The notes: a model not told the origin generated them from the letters alone. A DNA stretch of 64,000 nucleotides from Phytobacter palmae (GCA_900112785.1 FONB01000001.1:1-64000); one strand, 5' to 3'; counted from the first letter of the stretch, positions 9,220 through 19,788 are shown. Numbers and translations: made by a program.

Positions 9220-9367
9220 GTCGCGATCCTGCTACGAATAATCCTGTTTGCGCTGATGAAACCGCAGAAACATCTTCCTTTCCCCCGTGCCTGAGGGTAT
9301 GGTCAGAAAGCTTTTTGATGCCTTGCACGCTATCTGACCATAATGGACTGAAAATTTAGGGATAAAT

Positions 9368-10072
9368 ATGCGAAAGTTCACCTTAGCCCTCTGCTTATCG
9401 TTTTCGCTCACCGCGGCTTTCTTTGCCGAGGCTTCTACGCCAACCCCGGATAGCACAGGCACCAACGTTGCTAAACTGGCTGAACAGGCCCCCATTCACT
9501 GGGTCTCCGTCGCTCAGATCGAACATAGCCTTGTGGACCGCCCACCGATGGCTGTCGGGTTTGATATCGACGATACGGTACTGTTTTCCAGTCCCGGTTT
9601 CTGGCGCGGCAAAAAAATGTACTCCCCGGATAGCGAAGCCTATCTCCAGAACCCGGAGTTCTGGGAAAAAATGAATAATGGCTGGGATGAGTTCAGTATT
9701 CCCAAAGAGGTCGCGCGGGCGTTGATCGCGCTACATGTGAAACGTGGCGACACTATTTATTTCATTACCGGACGCACCCAGACGGCGACGGAAAGCGTTA
9801 CCAAAACCCTGCAGGAAGATTTTTTAATTCCGGCAGCGAATATGAACCCGGTGATTTTTGCCGGGGTAAAAGACGGCCAGAACAGCAAGACGCAGTGGCT
9901 GATCGATAAGCAAATCAAAATCTTCTACGGCGACTCGGATGATGATATGACGGCGGCGAAAGCGAGTGAAGCCCGTCCGGTACGCATCCTGCGCGCCTCG
10001 AATTCTACCTACCGTCCGCTGCCACAAGCGGGGGTGTTTGGTGAAGAGGTTATCGTAAATTCCGAATATTAA
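9368..10072 (+). CDS. aphA: class B acid phosphatase, periplasmic
   Basis: HAD-superfamily nonspecific phosphatase/phosphotransferase, 234 residues (E. coli 237). The Sec signal peptide [20 protein letters not shown] is followed by a predicted mature start near EASTPTP. The nucleophile motif is FDIDDTVLF (D66, D68), the second motif FITGRTQT, and the third [11 protein letters not shown], all diagnostic of class B enzymes. The Mg2+-dependent homotetramer acts in the periplasm to scavenge phosphate and nucleosides. Single-gene unit. Confidence 0.94.
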   Translation: MRKFTLALCLSFSLTAAFFAEASTPTPDSTGTNVAKLAEQAPIHWVSVAQIEHSLVDRPPMAVGFDIDDTVLFSSPGFWRGKKMYSPDSEAYLQNPEFWEKMNNGWDEFSIPKEVARALIALHVKRGDTIYFITGRTQTATESVTKTLQEDFLIPAANMNPVIFAGVKDGQNSKTQWLIDKQIKIFYGDSDDDMTAAKASEARPVRILRASNSTYRPLPQAGVFGEEVIVNSEY

Positions 10073-10175
10073 GATTCTGCTGTTGTTTTTTTAAGCAAAT
10101 CTGGGCTGTCGGGTTTTACCTTTCGCCGACTTGCTGCACACTTAAAAAGATTCGTCTTTTAAAAGGAAGCAGCAG

Positions 10176-10592
10176 ATGTGGTATCAACAGACTCTTGTAC
10201 TCGGGGAAAAACCCCGGGGTTTTCATCTGATCACTGATGAGGTGCTGGGACAGATCCGCGATCTGTCTCGCATCAGAACAGGGTTGTTGCATCTGCTCCT
10301 CCAGCACACTTCCGCTTCTCTCACCCTCAATGAAAATTGCGACCCTACCGTACGTCACGACATGGAGCAGCATTTTTTGCGAGCGGTGCCGGATAACGCC
10401 CACTACGAGCATGACTATGAAGGCGCGGACGATATGCCTTCGCATATCAAGTCTTCCATGCTGGGTGTGTCGTTATTACTTCCTGTCCACAGCGGGCGCG
10501 TTCAGCTTGGGACGTGGCAGGGGATTTGGCTGGGAGAGCATCGTATCCACGGCGGTTCGCGAAAAATCATCGCGACGCTACAAGGGGAATAA
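10176..10592 (+). CDS. yjbQ: UPF0047 family protein YjbQ
   Basis: 138 residues of the YjbQ/UPF0047 family, for which weak thiamin-phosphate-synthase-like activity has been reported in E. coli. The conserved motifs are visible: [27 protein letters not shown] and [13 protein letters not shown]. The His/Asp/Glu residues in these motifs line the putative metal/ligand site. Start preceded by AAAGGAAGCAGCAG. It lies two bases before yjbR and is almost certainly co-transcribed with it. True physiological role uncertain. Confidence 0.9.
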   Translation: MWYQQTLVLGEKPRGFHLITDEVLGQIRDLSRIRTGLLHLLLQHTSASLTLNENCDPTVRHDMEQHFLRAVPDNAHYEHDYEGADDMPSHIKSSMLGVSLLLPVHSGRVQLGTWQGIWLGEHRIHGGSRKIIATLQGE

Positions 10593-10594
10593 AG

Positions 10595-10963
10595 ATGACA
10601 ATTTCGGAGTTACTGCAGTATTGCATGGCGAAGTCGGGTGCCGAGCAGAGCGTACACAGCGACTGGAAGGCCACACAGATAAAAGTTTCAGACGTGCTTT
10701 TTGCGATGGTAAAAGAGGTGGAAGGTCGCCCGGCTGCGTCTTTGAAAACCAGTCCGGAACTGGCTGAGCTACTGCGCCAGCAGCATAGCGACGTGCGCCC
10801 GAGCAAGCACCTGAACAAAGCACATTGGAGCACCGTCTATCTCGACGGCTCGCTGCCTGATTCGCAGATTTACTATCTTGTGGACGCCTCATACAAACAG
10901 GCGATAGAACTGTTGCCTGAACAGATCAGGCAACAGCTTTACTCCACATCATCCAGAGCGTAA
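10595..10963 (+). CDS. yjbR: YjbR/MmcQ-fold DNA-binding-like protein
   Basis: 122 residues (E. coli YjbR 118), MmcQ/YjbR family with a double-wing, CyaY-like fold. The C-terminal part (SKHLNKAHWSTVYLDGSLPD) is the conserved signature. A longer frame starting inside yjbQ is rejected because the E. coli homologue begins MTISELLQYCMAK, exactly at this ATG, and AAGGGGAATAA precedes it. No catalytic residues are known and function is unestablished; DNA binding is suggested for the fold. Converges on uvrA with 14 bases between stop codons. Confidence 0.88.
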   Translation: MTISELLQYCMAKSGAEQSVHSDWKATQIKVSDVLFAMVKEVEGRPAASLKTSPELAELLRQQHSDVRPSKHLNKAHWSTVYLDGSLPDSQIYYLVDASYKQAIELLPEQIRQQLYSTSSRA

Positions 10964-10977
10964 TTCTGCCCGGAAGA

Positions 10978-13803
10978 TTATTTAAGCATCGGTTTCAGGA
11001 ATCGCGCCGTGTGTGAGGCTTCACACTCGGCGACGGTTTCCGGTGTACCGGAAACCAGAATTTCCCCGCCGCCGCTGCCGCCTTCCGGTCCGAGATCGAC
11101 AATCCAGTCCGCTGTTTTAATCACGTCCAGATTATGCTCAATGACCACGATGGTATTGCCCTGGTCACGCAACTGATGCAGAACGTCCAGCAGTTGCTGA
11201 ATATCGGCAAAATGCAGACCAGTCGTCGGCTCATCCAGAATATAGAGCGTCTGGCCGGTGCCACGTTTCGAGAGTTCTCGCGCCAGCTTCACGCGCTGCG
11301 CTTCACCGCCGGAGAGCGTCGTCGCTGACTGACCGAGGCGGATATAGGTCAGGCCCACGTCCATCAGGGTTTGCAGCTTGCGCGCCAGCGCCGGGACGGC
11401 ATCAAAGAAGTCACGGGCCTCTTCGATAGTCATATCCAGCACTTCGTGGATGGTTTTCCCTTTGTACTTAATCTCCAGCGTTTCGCGGTTATAGCGTTTG
11501 CCTTTGCACTGGTCGCACGGCACATAGATATCCGGCAGGAAGTGCATTTCAACCTTGATCACGCCGTCGCCCTGGCAGGCTTCGCAGCGTCCGCCCCGGA
11601 CGTTAAAGCTGAAACGTCCGGGGGTGTAGCCGCGTGAACGGGATTCCGGCACACCGGCAAACAGTTCACGAACCGGGGTAAAAACGCCGGTATAGGTCGC
11701 CGGGTTGGAACGTGGCGTACGGCCAATCGGGCTCTGGTCGATATCGATGACTTTGTCGAAATGTTCCAGCCCCTGAATGTCACGATAAGGCGCGGGTTCG
11801 GCGATGGTGGCGCCGTTTAACTGGCGCTGGGCGATCGGGAACAACGTGTCATTAATCAGCGTGGATTTACCCGAACCGGATACACCGGTGATACAGGTGA
11901 AAAGCCCTACCGGTAGCGTCAGCGTCACGTCCTTCAGGTTGTTACCGCGTGCCCCGGTCAGTTTGAGCACTTTTTCCGGATCGGCTTTAACGCGATTTTT
12001 CGGCACCGCAATTTTACGTTTGCCGCTCATATACTGTCCGGTGAGGGACTCGGGCACGGCCATAATTGCATCCAGCGGGCCTTCGGCGACCACTTGTCCG
12101 CCATGCACCCCGGCGCCAGGGCCGATATCGATCACGTGGTCTGCGGCGCGAATGGCATCTTCATCATGTTCGACGACGATGACCGTGTTGCCGAGGTTAC
12201 GCAGATGGATCAGCGTACCGAGCAGACGTTCGTTATCGCGCTGATGCAGGCCGATGGACGGCTCATCCAGAACATACATGACACCCACCAGACCTGCGCC
12301 GATCTGGCTGGCGAGACGAATACGCTGCGCCTCGCCGCCGGAGAGGGTTTCAGCGGAACGGGAAAGCGTCAGGTAATTCAGGCCAACGTTAACCAGGAAT
12401 TTCAGGCGATCGCCAATCTCTTTCAGAACTTTTTCAGCGATTTTCGCGCGCTGGCCGGACAGCTTCAGATTATTGAAGAAGTCCATTGCGTGGCCGATGC
12501 TCATGTCAGAGATAGTCGGCAGCGGCGTATTTTCAACGAAAACATGGCGGGCCTCACGGCGCAGGCGCGTACCTTCGCAAGTAGCACATGGACGGTTGCT
12601 GATAAATTTCGCCAGCTCTTCACGCACCGCGCTGGATTCCGTCTCTTTATAGCGACGTTCCATATTGTGTAGCACGCCTTCGAACGGATGGCGGCGCACG
12701 GAGGTATCGCCACGGTCGTTTATGTATTTGAATTCAATACTTTCTTTGCCGGAGCCGAACAGCACCACTTTATGTACGGTTGGGCTGAGGCTCTCCCAGG
12801 GCGCTTCCACATCAAATTTGTAGTGGTCCGCCAGCGATTTCAGCATCTGGAAATAGTAGAAGTTACGGCGATCCCAGCCGCGAATTGCGCCACCTGCCAG
12901 CGACAGTTCCGGGTTTTGAATCACACGGTCAGGATCGAAATATTGTTGTACGCCGAGGCCGTCACAGGTCGGGCAGGCGCCTGCCGGATTGTTAAAGGAG
13001 AACAGGCGCGGTTCCAGTTCGCGCATGCTGTAACCGCAAACAGGACAGGCGAAATTGGCCGAGAAAAGCAGCTCTTCGGCTTTGGGATCATCCATGTCGG
13101 CGACTACAGCCGTGCCACCGGAAAGCTCCAGCGCCGTTTCGAATGACTCAGCCAGACGCTGCGCCAGATCCTCGCGCACTTTAAAGCGGTCGATCACGAC
13201 TTCAATGGTGTGTTTCTTTTGCAGCTCCAGCTTCGGCGGATCGGAAAGATCGCAAACTTCGCCATCAATACGCGCGCGGATATAACCCTGGCTTGCCAGG
13301 TTTTCCAGCGTTTTGGTGTGCTCGCCTTTACGCTCTTTTATCACCGGCGCCAGCAGCATCAGACGTTTGCCTTCCGGCTGCGCCAGGACATTGTCGACCA
13401 TCTGGCTGACGGTCTGTGCCGCCAGTGGAACGTCATGGTCAGGGCAGCGCGGCTCACCTACGCGGGCAAACAACAGACGCAGATAGTCATGAATCTCGGT
13501 AATCGTCCCGACGGTAGAACGCGGGTTATGTGAGGTCGACTTCTGCTCGATAGAAATAGCAGGAGAGAGCCCTTCAATATGGTCAACGTCAGGCTTTTCC
13601 ATCAGCGAAAGGAACTGACGGGCATAAGCGGAAAGAGATTCAACGTAGCGACGCTGCCCTTCGGCATACAGAGTGTCGAAAGCCAGTGAAGATTTACCCG
13701 AACCCGACAGACCGGTCACAACAATCAGTTTGTCGCGTGGAATGACGAGGTTGATGTTTTTGAGATTATGGGTGCGCGCGCCCCGTACTTCGATCTTATC
13801 CAT
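10978..13803 (-). CDS. uvrA: excinuclease ABC subunit A
   Basis: Damage-recognition ATPase of nucleotide excision repair, 941 residues (E. coli 940). Two ABC modules: the first with Walker [15 protein letters not shown] and signature [12 protein letters not shown], the second with [13 protein letters not shown] and [12 protein letters not shown]. Zinc-binding Cys pairs are seen in CPVCGYSM...CPTCDG and in CEACQGDG...CDQCKGKR. UvrA2 loads UvrB on lesions. Transcribed divergently from ssb. The LexA box in the intergenic region makes it SOS-inducible. Confidence 0.97.
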   Translation of the reverse strand: MDKIEVRGARTHNLKNINLVIPRDKLIVVTGLSGSGKSSLAFDTLYAEGQRRYVESLSAYARQFLSLMEKPDVDHIEGLSPAISIEQKSTSHNPRSTVGTITEIHDYLRLLFARVGEPRCPDHDVPLAAQTVSQMVDNVLAQPEGKRLMLLAPVIKERKGEHTKTLENLASQGYIRARIDGEVCDLSDPPKLELQKKHTIEVVIDRFKVREDLAQRLAESFETALELSGGTAVVADMDDPKAEELLFSANFACPVCGYSMRELEPRLFSFNNPAGACPTCDGLGVQQYFDPDRVIQNPELSLAGGAIRGWDRRNFYYFQMLKSLADHYKFDVEAPWESLSPTVHKVVLFGSGKESIEFKYINDRGDTSVRRHPFEGVLHNMERRYKETESSAVREELAKFISNRPCATCEGTRLRREARHVFVENTPLPTISDMSIGHAMDFFNNLKLSGQRAKIAEKVLKEIGDRLKFLVNVGLNYLTLSRSAETLSGGEAQRIRLASQIGAGLVGVMYVLDEPSIGLHQRDNERLLGTLIHLRNLGNTVIVVEHDEDAIRAADHVIDIGPGAGVHGGQVVAEGPLDAIMAVPESLTGQYMSGKRKIAVPKNRVKADPEKVLKLTGARGNNLKDVTLTLPVGLFTCITGVSGSGKSTLINDTLFPIAQRQLNGATIAEPAPYRDIQGLEHFDKVIDIDQSPIGRTPRSNPATYTGVFTPVRELFAGVPESRSRGYTPGRFSFNVRGGRCEACQGDGVIKVEMHFLPDIYVPCDQCKGKRYNRETLEIKYKGKTIHEVLDMTIEEARDFFDAVPALARKLQTLMDVGLTYIRLGQSATTLSGGEAQRVKLARELSKRGTGQTLYILDEPTTGLHFADIQQLLDVLHQLRDQGNTIVVIEHNLDVIKTADWIVDLGPEGGSGGGEILVSGTPETVAECEASHTARFLKPMLK

Positions 13804-13888
13804 TCACCTTTCCCGGTAATAACTCGGCATGCCTGGTCGATTTGAAGGACAACCGGCGGTCAGAAACGGCTAATTATGACACAATTTA

Positions 13889-13908
13889 ACCTGGCTGGAT
13901 ATACAGTA
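13889..13908. promoter_or_regulatory. LexA (SOS) box of uvrA/ssb
   Basis: On the minus strand TACTGTATATCCAGCCAGGT has the CTG-N10-CAG core and closely resembles the E. coli uvrA SOS box at the same place. It lies 85 bases upstream of uvrA and about 145 bases upstream of ssb. Confidence 0.88.
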
Positions 13909-14054
13909 TTGGAATGCAAATTCAGAGGGGATGTGCAACAATGTCGAGTCCAGGCGACAACTCTGGAAGATCCTTCGCAGCTATGAACATGTCGCATGGA
14001 AATGGTACACTCCCGCGCTTACACTATTTAGAAATGTTTTCAGGAGACACGATC

Positions 14055-14591
14055 ATGGCCAGCAGAGGCGTAAACAAGGTGATTCTCGTCGGTAATCTGG
14101 GCCAGGACCCGGAAGTACGCTATATGCCGAGTGGTGGTGCAGTGGCCAACATTACGCTGGCGACATCCGAATCCTGGCGTGATAAAGCGACCGGCGAAAT
14201 GAAAGAGCAGACTGAATGGCACCGCGTTGTGCTGTTCGGCAAACTGGCGGAAGTAGCCGGTGAGTACCTGCGTAAAGGTTCCCAGGTCTATATCGAAGGT
14301 CAGCTGCGTACCCGCAAATGGACCGATCAGTCCGGTGCTGAGAAATATACGACCGAAGTCGTGGTTAACGTGGGCGGCACCATGCAGATGCTGGGCGGCC
14401 GTCAGGGCGGTGGTGCTCCGGCAGGCGGCAACATGGGCGGCGGTCAGGGTCAGCAGGGTGGCTGGGGCCAGCCACAGCAACCGCAGGGCGGTAACCAGTT
14501 CAGCGGTGGCGCACAGTCTCGCCCACAGCAGGCTGCTCCGGCACCGTCTAACGAGCCACCGATGGACTTCGACGACGATATTCCGTTCTGA
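14055..14591 (+). CDS. ssb: single-stranded DNA-binding protein
   Basis: 178 residues, same length as E. coli SSB. N-terminal OB fold ([20 protein letters not shown] to about residue 112), a Gly/Gln/Pro-rich flexible linker (roughly 113-168), and the invariant acidic C-terminal tip MDFDDDIPF that recruits partner proteins. The tetramer binds ssDNA at forks and repair sites. The start is the ATG after CAGGAGACACGATC; an upstream in-frame extension through the promoter region is rejected. Essential gene. Confidence 0.97.
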   Translation: MASRGVNKVILVGNLGQDPEVRYMPSGGAVANITLATSESWRDKATGEMKEQTEWHRVVLFGKLAEVAGEYLRKGSQVYIEGQLRTRKWTDQSGAEKYTTEVVVNVGGTMQMLGGRQGGGAPAGGNMGGGQGQQGGWGQPQQPQGGNQFSGGAQSRPQQAAPAPSNEPPMDFDDDIPF

Positions 14592-14641
14592 TTGCAGTCA
14601 TCTGCCTTATCAGCGCGACCCGCTATGGGAAACGTATCAAC

Positions 14642-14668
14642 AAAAAACCCCGCATTGCGGGGTTTTTT
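14642..14668 (+). terminator. terminator of ssb
   Basis: AAAAAACCCCGC, loop ATT, GCGGGGTTTTTT: a perfect stem with a T-tract about 50 bases after ssb. Confidence 0.92.
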
Positions 14669-14720
14669 GTTACTGGCTGACGTTATTTGTCTCTTTTCGT
14701 GTCAGCAGATTTTTGGCAAT

Positions 14721-14747
14721 AAAAAAGCTCCATACGGGAGCTTTTTT
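14721..14747 (-). terminator. terminator of yjcB (bidirectional)
   Basis: AAAAAAGCTCC, loop ATAC, GGGAGCTTTTTT. U-tracts result on both strands, so it can close both ssb and the convergent yjcB. Confidence 0.85.
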
Positions 14748-14765
14748 ATCAAAGAAGGGCTGCCA

Positions 14766-15047
14766 TCAGGTAATGACCATTGGCCATTCGGGAGAGGCTT
14801 TCTCTGACATCTCCGTCATAATATTGATGACGTTGTGCCAGACGGCATGGACATCGACCATCGTAATGCCCAGCAGGCCCGTCGCGAACCAGCAGGCTGC
14901 TACCAGACCAAGGCCGCTGCTGATCACAGCAAGACCGACATAATCTGCTTTACGAAAGCGAATGTTCAACGTGCTGGCCATAAACATCAGCACTGCACTC
15001 AGTATCTGCCAACGAAGAAGAACGACACTGGTGGTTAATGTAGCCAT
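14766..15047 (-). CDS. yjcB: inner-membrane protein YjcB
   Basis: 93-residue membrane protein matching E. coli YjcB along its length, with the same C-terminal pattern (PEWPMVIT). Three hydrophobic segments are seen: residues 5-25, 36-58 and a shorter third. Start taken at the ATG at 15047 (MATLTTSVVLLRWQ); an upstream extension is unlike the family. Function unknown. It converges on ssb and shares the bidirectional terminator. Confidence 0.85.
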   Translation of the reverse strand: MATLTTSVVLLRWQILSAVLMFMASTLNIRFRKADYVGLAVISSGLGLVAACWFATGLLGITMVDVHAVWHNVINIMTEMSEKASPEWPMVIT

Positions 15048-15594
15048 GAAAACGATCCTCGAAAGAAAAACTTTCAGGCACAGGGGGTAACGCCATGAGC
15101 CTGAGCAATGTGTGCAGGCGCAGAAAATCTGCAGAAGTAACGTTCTACATTGAAACAGTGTTTCCTGTCTCAAGAATGTGTGAACTATATCACATTTGTT
15201 CTTTTATTAGCCAGTGTGCAAATGAGCAAAATTTTCTGTGCAAAGTGGCATTTTGCGCAAAGGGGAAGTGATCCCGGACGTGTCGATAACGTTTTGCTAT
15301 GGCGTAGAATTCTTTTTAAATTCATTAAGATAGTTTTATGGTGCTTTCCGGCTTATTTTGCCAGAGTTGGCACTTTTTGGATCATCGATTATTCTTGATC
15401 GAATAGTTATATATCTGGATACCATTTTTTAGATTTCTGATCTGCATGGATATATCCTCAACTTGCGTCTTTTAAACGCATTTCGCTGCATTTTCTGTAA
15501 ATCAGCGCTGGCCATCTGAATTTAGCTTTTTGATTTTTCCTGTACGACTCATTGTGGGTATGGTCCGGTGTTTAATCATCTGCGACTGAAAAAA
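15048..15594. other. 547-bp A/T-rich intergenic region between yjcB and a cyclase gene
   Basis: It separates the divergent yjcB and diguanylate cyclase genes. Only a strong CRP site (listed separately) stands out. Several A/T runs could be promoters, but none can be placed with confidence. No ORF in it has a recognisable product. Confidence 0.6.
15176..15197. promoter_or_regulatory. CRP-binding site with perfect half-sites
   Basis: TGTGA (15179-15183), spacer ACTATA, TCACA (15190-15194) match the CRP consensus exactly, with A/T flanks. It lies 130 bases upstream of the yjcB start and about 400 bases upstream of the cyclase gene. Which gene it controls is not determined. Confidence 0.75.
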
Positions 15595-16998
15595 ATGAAA
15601 AAAGAGAATACCGCCATTCCTGTGGATGATGGCGCAGTGGCGCTTACTATCCTGGCGAAGTTGATGCCGTGCTTCACTGCACAACGCACGCTAAAAGAAA
15701 TTTTACTGGCAATTAATAATGCCGTAGGTTCAACGCTCTCCTGGGTTGTGGTTGAACAGGACGGGGATTTCCAGCATGAGAGCGCGGGGCAGATTCCATG
15801 CACCCTGGGAGATGCGCAAACCTTTCTTGAACAGTCGCAATTGCGACGTCATCAGCATGCCTGGCGTATTATTTGTTGGCGACGACAAGTTGGTACAATA
15901 TTATTTTCTCCCACTCATCATGCCGCCGATAAATTCCATGGAGGCATTCTCTGTAAATTAATTTCAAGCGCGAATGGCGTGGATGGATATTTCTTCCTGG
16001 CGTTTTCACAACCATTATCTTCAATGGATGTTATTAAAAGTGTGGTGATCATTCTTGTCGAGAAATTAAAAGATTATCTCGCCGGAATTATTGTAAAAGA
16101 ACGCATGGCCAGAGAAATGCATCGGATTGTCGCGCAATATAAAGCCTTATTTGATCGCGCCCCCGTATTAATGAATTCATTCGATAAAAGTAACCGTTGC
16201 ATATTATGGAATGGAGAGTGCGAACGTCTGTTTGGCTGGACAATTGAGGAGTTAAACTGTCAACCTGATCCATTAGCATTATTTTTCCCTGATGATGAGG
16301 TTCGTCACAGGGTTCGGGCTTCTGTCAGCGCTTCGCCTGCGGTAGATATGTATGAATGGCACCCGGTAAGGCGCACGGGCGAAGTATTGACCGTATTATG
16401 GTCAAATATTTTGCTTCCGGATAAATCCATCCTCAGTATCGGGCTGGATATTACCGAACGCAAGAAGGCCGAACAGCAACTGGCGGTGAAAGCGACAACC
16501 GATGACCTGACGGGGTGTTTTAACAGGTTTTCCATATTACGGCAGTTCAGAGAAGCCATAGCCACCTGTGAACCGGGCGATCCGCGTAATCATTTCAGTA
16601 TTCTCATGCTGGACCTGGACCATTTTAAGAACATTAACGATCGCTGGGGTCACCTGACAGGCGATGCGGCGCTACTGCATTTCTGCGAGAAAATCCGCGA
16701 ACTCAGCATGCCGCATTACGCGTTAGGCCGTCTGGGTGGGGAGGAGTTTCTGATGTTACTACCGCAAACAGACAGTCAGACTGCGCTGCGTTTTAGTCAA
16801 AAAATTCGTGCAGCACTGGCCGATAAGCCGCTTTTCAACGGCGGTGAAAAGATAACCTTATCCTTTAGTGCCGGTGTCGTATTTGTTACCGGGAGAGTGT
16901 CCGATACTTCAGTTTTGCTTACGCTTGCGGACGATGCACTGTACGATGCGAAGCGTACCGGACGTAGCCGGACTGTGGTTGCAGAAGCAATTTTATAA
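15595..16998 (+). CDS. PAS-GGDEF diguanylate cyclase
   Basis: Probable c-di-GMP synthase, 467 residues from the ATG at 15595; a GTG at 15568 would add 9 residues, and neither start has a strong Shine-Dalgarno. The N-terminal 190 or so residues form an unrecognised soluble region (GAF-like in size). Then comes a PAS domain (about 195-300, YKALFDRAPVLMNSFDK to LDITERKKAEQQ) and a GGDEF domain with active site RLGGEEFLMLLP at about residue 381. The metal-binding Asp is in LMLDLDHFKNINDRWGH. The residues five before GGEEF do not form RxxD, so the product-inhibition site is missing. No membrane segment. Adjacent to and co-directional with pdeC. E. coli K-12 lacks it here. Confidence 0.88.
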   Translation: MKKENTAIPVDDGAVALTILAKLMPCFTAQRTLKEILLAINNAVGSTLSWVVVEQDGDFQHESAGQIPCTLGDAQTFLEQSQLRRHQHAWRIICWRRQVGTILFSPTHHAADKFHGGILCKLISSANGVDGYFFLAFSQPLSSMDVIKSVVIILVEKLKDYLAGIIVKERMAREMHRIVAQYKALFDRAPVLMNSFDKSNRCILWNGECERLFGWTIEELNCQPDPLALFFPDDEVRHRVRASVSASPAVDMYEWHPVRRTGEVLTVLWSNILLPDKSILSIGLDITERKKAEQQLAVKATTDDLTGCFNRFSILRQFREAIATCEPGDPRNHFSILMLDLDHFKNINDRWGHLTGDAALLHFCEKIRELSMPHYALGRLGGEEFLMLLPQTDSQTALRFSQKIRAALADKPLFNGGEKITLSFSAGVVFVTGRVSDTSVLLTLADDALYDAKRTGRSRTVVAEAIL

Positions 16999-17338
16999 TT
17001 ATTCCCGACTCCCTTCCGGCAGGCTGCGCAATAGATGAAAAAATACCCGATCGGTCTGTCTTTTTTTTATCCTGCGGAGAGTTTGACTTAATCATCTATT
17101 GTCTGTTGCGTAAACTAAAAACCCTGCCTGGCGACTGGATAAATATTTTCCTTAATATAAACACAACGCATACTTTTAGTTTGCCTTACGGACAAATATT
17201 ATCGTCATAACCAAATATTAGGTTTTTAATGAAAAAAGTAAGTTGCTAATGTCGTTTGATTCATGCAACGTAATCACCTGTTTATCAAAGCATCCTGCCT
17301 TCATTACAGGCACACTAAATGCAGGGATATAGGCGGAA
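16999..17338. other. 340-bp A/T-rich intergenic region before pdeC
   Basis: Rich in A/T (several TTTT/AATATT runs) and presumably carries the pdeC promoter. I see no terminator with a clear stem for the cyclase gene, no ORF and no operator I would name. Confidence 0.5.
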
Positions 17339-18910
17339 ATGAATCATAGCGCGCAGCGTAAGATGCTGAGAGTCGTCGGGATCATCATGGTAGTGCTCCT
17401 ACCGGTGATGCTGTCGCTATGGTTTGCTCACATCCGTGCAGTAAAAGAAACAGGTCTGCATCTTCGTTCTTTTGCGCAACTCGCTTTAGATAAAACAGAA
17501 CTGGTTGTTGGACAAGTCGAGCAGGTCCGAAGTGCCGCAGAGAAATATCAAGGGCAAGTTTGTTCTCCTGAGCATCGTAACTACATGCTCAATATCATTC
17601 GCGGTAGTCTGTATGTTGCCGATTTAATATACGCGCACGGCGAGCAGTTTTTATGCTCTACAGCTCTTTATCCCGCGCAATCGTATGCTATTTCGCCTCC
17701 CGACTATAAACGAAAACCAGCCATCTCTATTTATTACTATCGTGATACGCCATTTTATCCCGGATATAAAATGGTCTATATGCAGAAAGGAAATTATGTC
17801 GCGGTAGTCAATCCGCTTTCCTACAGCGAGGTGATGTCAGACGACAACTCGCTGGCTTATGGTATATACGATACGATCACGGGCCTCTTTTTTTCTGTCA
17901 GTGATCAGGCCGATCTACAAAAACTGAATAAACTTGTTCGTAAAAATGATCTTACTTTTCAAAGTGATGGCCGCTTTTACACAATAGATCATTCTGATAA
18001 ACGTCCCATTGCAATCATTGTATCGACCTCCAGCGAAACTTATTTTCAGTACCTTTATCATCAGGCGACATTAACACTGCCATTAGGCATGATTTGCAGC
18101 ATTATTATTTTATTGATGTGGTCGCGAACACGGCAGGAGTTTAACTCCCCACGACGAATGCTCCACAGAGCATTAACTAAACATCAGCTTCAACTTCATT
18201 ACCAGCCCATCATCGATATCAAAAACGGTCAGTGCGTAGGTGCAGAAGCATTATTGCGCTGGCCGGGTTTTAATGGTCCGGTAATGAGTCCGGCGGAATT
18301 TATTCCGCTGGCAGAGAAAGAAGGGATGATTGAACGGGTTACCGATTATGTCGTTGATGAAGTCTTCAGTGATCTAGGAGAATTCTTAGCGGCATGGCCG
18401 CATCTTTATATTTCGATTAATTTATCGGCTGTCGATTTCCATTCTTCCCGTCTTATTGCGCTGATTACCAATAAAACCAGGGAACACTCCGTTCGCGCAG
18501 AACAAATTAAAATCGAAGTAACCGAACGTGGATTTATTGATGTGCCTAAAACCACTCCGGTCATTCAGGCGTTTCGCCATGCTGGTTACGAGGTAGCGAT
18601 TGATGACTTCGGAACCGGGTACTCGAACTTGCACAACCTGTACTCCCTCAATGTCGATATTTTAAAGATTGATAAATCCTTTATCGATACGCTGACGACC
18701 AATAGCACCAGCCATCTGATCGCCGAGCACATCATTGAGATGGCACATAGCTTGCGCCTGAAAATTATTGCGGAAGGGGTGGAAACAGCAGAACAGGTAA
18801 CCTGGTTACTTAAGCGTGGCGTACAGTATTGTCAGGGATGGCATTTTGCGAAGGCACTGCCGCCACAGGAGTTTAAAGCCTGGGTCGCGCAGCCACCTTC
18901 GCTAAAGTAA
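17339..18910 (+). CDS. pdeC: c-di-GMP phosphodiesterase with CSS sensor domain
   Basis: 523 residues, collinear with E. coli PdeC (YjcC, 528). TM1 (residues 10-29) is followed by a periplasmic CSS-type domain with cysteines C75 and C106 (FLCSTALYP), TM2 at about 240-262, and a cytosolic EAL domain starting [10 protein letters not shown] (E303-A304-L305) with [16 protein letters not shown] and IAEGVE. All metal and catalytic motifs are present, so hydrolysis of c-di-GMP to pGpG is expected. In E. coli the periplasmic disulfide (DsbA/DsbB) inhibits the enzyme, and the reduced form is active and proteolysed. Ends 15 bases from the convergent soxS. The Klebsiella homologue is linked to oxidative stress. 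Confidence 0.93.
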   Translation: MNHSAQRKMLRVVGIIMVVLLPVMLSLWFAHIRAVKETGLHLRSFAQLALDKTELVVGQVEQVRSAAEKYQGQVCSPEHRNYMLNIIRGSLYVADLIYAHGEQFLCSTALYPAQSYAISPPDYKRKPAISIYYYRDTPFYPGYKMVYMQKGNYVAVVNPLSYSEVMSDDNSLAYGIYDTITGLFFSVSDQADLQKLNKLVRKNDLTFQSDGRFYTIDHSDKRPIAIIVSTSSETYFQYLYHQATLTLPLGMICSIIILLMWSRTRQEFNSPRRMLHRALTKHQLQLHYQPIIDIKNGQCVGAEALLRWPGFNGPVMSPAEFIPLAEKEGMIERVTDYVVDEVFSDLGEFLAAWPHLYISINLSAVDFHSSRLIALITNKTREHSVRAEQIKIEVTERGFIDVPKTTPVIQAFRHAGYEVAIDDFGTGYSNLHNLYSLNVDILKIDKSFIDTLTTNSTSHLIAEHIIEMAHSLRLKIIAEGVETAEQVTWLLKRGVQYCQGWHFAKALPPQEFKAWVAQPPSLK

Positions 18911-18925
18911 TCATCCCGGCGACAA

Positions 18926-19249
18926 TTACGCATGGTGGCGATAGTCGCTGGGAGTCCGATCGAATTCCCGACGAAACACGCGTGAAAACGTTTGTTGCGA
19001 AACGTAGCCCAGATCCATCGCAATATCAAAAATGGGACGCCGCGTAGTACGCAGTGCTTCCGCAGCCAGTAGCATACGGCGCTGACGAATGTAATCCCCC
19101 AGCGTCTGATGCATCACGGTACGAAACATTCTCTGCAAATACCATTTTGAATATCCTGACTTTCTGGCGACTACATCAATGTTCAACGGTTGGTCGATAT
19201 GTTCATCAATCCATTCCGTAAGGGTCTGAATAATTTGCTGATGGGACAT
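18926..19249 (-). CDS. soxS: superoxide response regulator SoxS
   Basis: 107-residue AraC/XylS-family activator consisting only of the two-HTH DNA-binding domain, matching E. coli SoxS. HTH1 is at about residues 24-45 (DVVARKSGYSKWYLQRMFR), HTH2 at about 75-95 (FDIAMDLGYVSQQTFSRVF). Activates sodA, nfo, zwf, fpr, acrAB, micF and others. Synthesis is controlled by oxidised SoxR bound to the divergent promoter. The C-terminal tail ends YRHHA, a small variation. Confidence 0.96.
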   Translation of the reverse strand: MSHQQIIQTLTEWIDEHIDQPLNIDVVARKSGYSKWYLQRMFRTVMHQTLGDYIRQRRMLLAAEALRTTRRPIFDIAMDLGYVSQQTFSRVFRREFDRTPSDYRHHA

Positions 19250-19290
19250 AGAGCTGCCTCTTTCTCGATTCGTCGTTTTGTCTGCGGGGG

Positions 19291-19322
19291 AGTATAATTC
19301 CTCAAGTTAACTTGAGGTAAAG
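19291..19322 (-). promoter_or_regulatory. soxS promoter with SoxR operator
   Basis: CCTCAAGTTAACTTGAGG (19300-19317) is a perfect 18-bp palindrome and the canonical SoxR site. It sits between a -35 (TTACCT, minus strand) and a -10 TATACT (plus 19291-19296), the overlong spacer typical of MerR-family activation. It also overlaps the soxR leader. Confidence 0.93.
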
Positions 19323-19329
19323 AGGTTTT

Positions 19330-19788
19330 ATGGAAAAGAAAACACCGCGTATCAAGACGCTGCTCACGCCCGGTGAAGTGGCGAAACGCAGCGGCGTGGC
19401 CGTTTCCGCGCTGCATTTTTATGAAAGCAAAGGGCTGATAAAAAGTACCCGTAATGCCGGTAATCAACGGCGCTATAAGCGTGATGTATTACGTTATGTG
19501 GCGATCATTAAAATCGCCCAGCGTATTGGAATTCCTCTGTCGACCATCGGTGATGCATTTGGCGTACTGCCGGAAGGGCATACGCTGAGTGCGAAAGAGT
19601 GGAAGCACCTTTCGTCACAGTGGCGCGAGGAGCTGGACAGGCGTATTCACACGCTGGTGGCGTTACGTGATGATCTGGATGGTTGTATTGGCTGTGGTTG
19701 TCTGTCCCACAGTGATTGCCCGCTGCGAAACCCAGGGGACCAGTTAGGTGCTCAGGGCACGGGGGCACGGCTGCTGGAAGGCGATTAG
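19330..19788 (+). CDS. soxR: redox-sensing transcriptional activator SoxR
   Basis: MerR-family dimer carrying a [2Fe-2S] cluster; oxidation by redox-cycling drugs switches on soxS. 152 residues (E. coli 154). N-terminal winged HTH ([20 protein letters not shown]), a dimerisation helix, and the cluster cysteines C119, C122, C124, C130 in [12 protein letters not shown], all at E. coli positions. The C-terminus (ARLLEGD) is slightly shorter than in E. coli. The 3' end runs towards the terminator of the antisense-oriented SraL RNA. Confidence 0.96.
   Translation: MEKKTPRIKTLLTPGEVAKRSGVAVSALHFYESKGLIKSTRNAGNQRRYKRDVLRYVAIIKIAQRIGIPLSTIGDAFGVLPEGHTLSAKEWKHLSSQWREELDRRIHTLVALRDDLDGCIGCGCLSHSDCPLRNPGDQLGAQGTGARLLEGD

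Noticed and set aside
10141-10165. Terminator between aphA and yjbQ (TTAAAAAGA-TTCG-TCTTTTAA)
   Set aside because: The stem is all A/T-rich and weak, with no T-tract; not enough to call.
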